Shown: positions 5,704 through 5,772 of the stretch, in pieces
Numbering within the stretch: the first letter of the stretch is position 1
How the letters are laid out: each line of letters starts with the position of its first letter
Assembly: GCA_028691095.1 (NCBI GenBank)
Contig: JAQUZZ010000109.1
Span: forward strand, 1-5,772
Source: Alistipes sp.
GTDB taxonomy: Bacteria > Bacteroidota > Bacteroidia > Bacteroidales > Rikenellaceae
Length of the DNA: 5,772 nt
Direction: 5' to 3'
Notes under the pieces: generated by a model
What the model was told of the DNA's origin: nothing
Database searches by the model: none
What the model saw: the letters and a program-made list of their open reading frames with translations, nothing else
Position numbers and translations under genes: made by a program

Positions 5704-5772
5704 TACTGTAGCCTAAGTTGACTTCAAAACCATGGGCTCCGGTTGCTGTCGATAAATCGAAATAATCAGTCC
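5657..5772 (-). CDS. Possible outer-membrane beta-barrel fragment on the opposite strand
   Basis: On the - strand, the frame from 5770 down to a TGA at 5659-5657 gives 37 residues and is open at the window edge. It contains GAHGFEVNLGYSIKDFSIAANYM, read here as two adjacent beta strands with alternating polar and hydrophobic residues and a short turn (GYSIKDFSI). This resembles the barrel strands of TorF-like porins seen in Bacteroidota. The + strand frames here hit several stops. By hand count, 5671-5772 is 42% GC (43 of 102) against 63% for 5571-5670. The last residues (GSP then stop) probably lie across the join, so neither end of the gene is present. Family assignment is tentative. Confidence 0.4.
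   Translation of the reverse strand, partial: TDYFDLSTATGAHGFEVNLGYSIKDFSIAANYMLGSP

Overview
The window looks like part of a Bacteroidota (Bacteroidales) chromosome of fairly high GC. The evidence is protein style: a Wzx-like flippase, a delta' clamp-loader subunit with the GALP-type P-loop, and an Ig-like lipoprotein of a type typical of this phylum. In addition, two TAnnTTTG-type promoter boxes are present and ribosome binding sites are weak or absent. A Porphyromonas- or Alistipes-like genome is plausible, but I cannot name the genus from sequence alone.

All well supported genes lie on the + strand. In order they are: the C-terminal half of a polysaccharide/O-antigen flippase (30-857); dUTPase dut (955-1386); a 240-base non-coding gap carrying a promoter box and leader hairpin; the DNA polymerase III delta' subunit (best start TTG at 1627, stop at 2769); folK (2834-3313); a 100-base leader with a promoter box and two small hairpins; a 682-residue putative lipoprotein with an Ig-like domain (3414-5462); and the secreted N-terminus of a probable outer-membrane barrel protein (from 5527).

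The first half is housekeeping. dUTPase removes dUTP and supplies dUMP, HPPK makes the folate precursor on which thymidylate synthesis depends, and delta' belongs to the clamp loader. The second half is cell envelope: a probable lipoprotein followed by a signal-peptide protein with the Gly/aromatic pattern of a beta-barrel.

Both ends of the window are suspect. At the left, the flippase homology stops around base 90 and the bases before it do not continue the family. At the right, the last ~100 bases drop from 63% to 42% GC by hand count, close the + strand frame, and read as a beta-barrel-like segment on the - strand. The simplest reading is a short contig with chimeric or misassembled ends, although a real rearrangement cannot be excluded. 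I saw no tRNA, rRNA, CRISPR array, insertion sequence or clear novel system.
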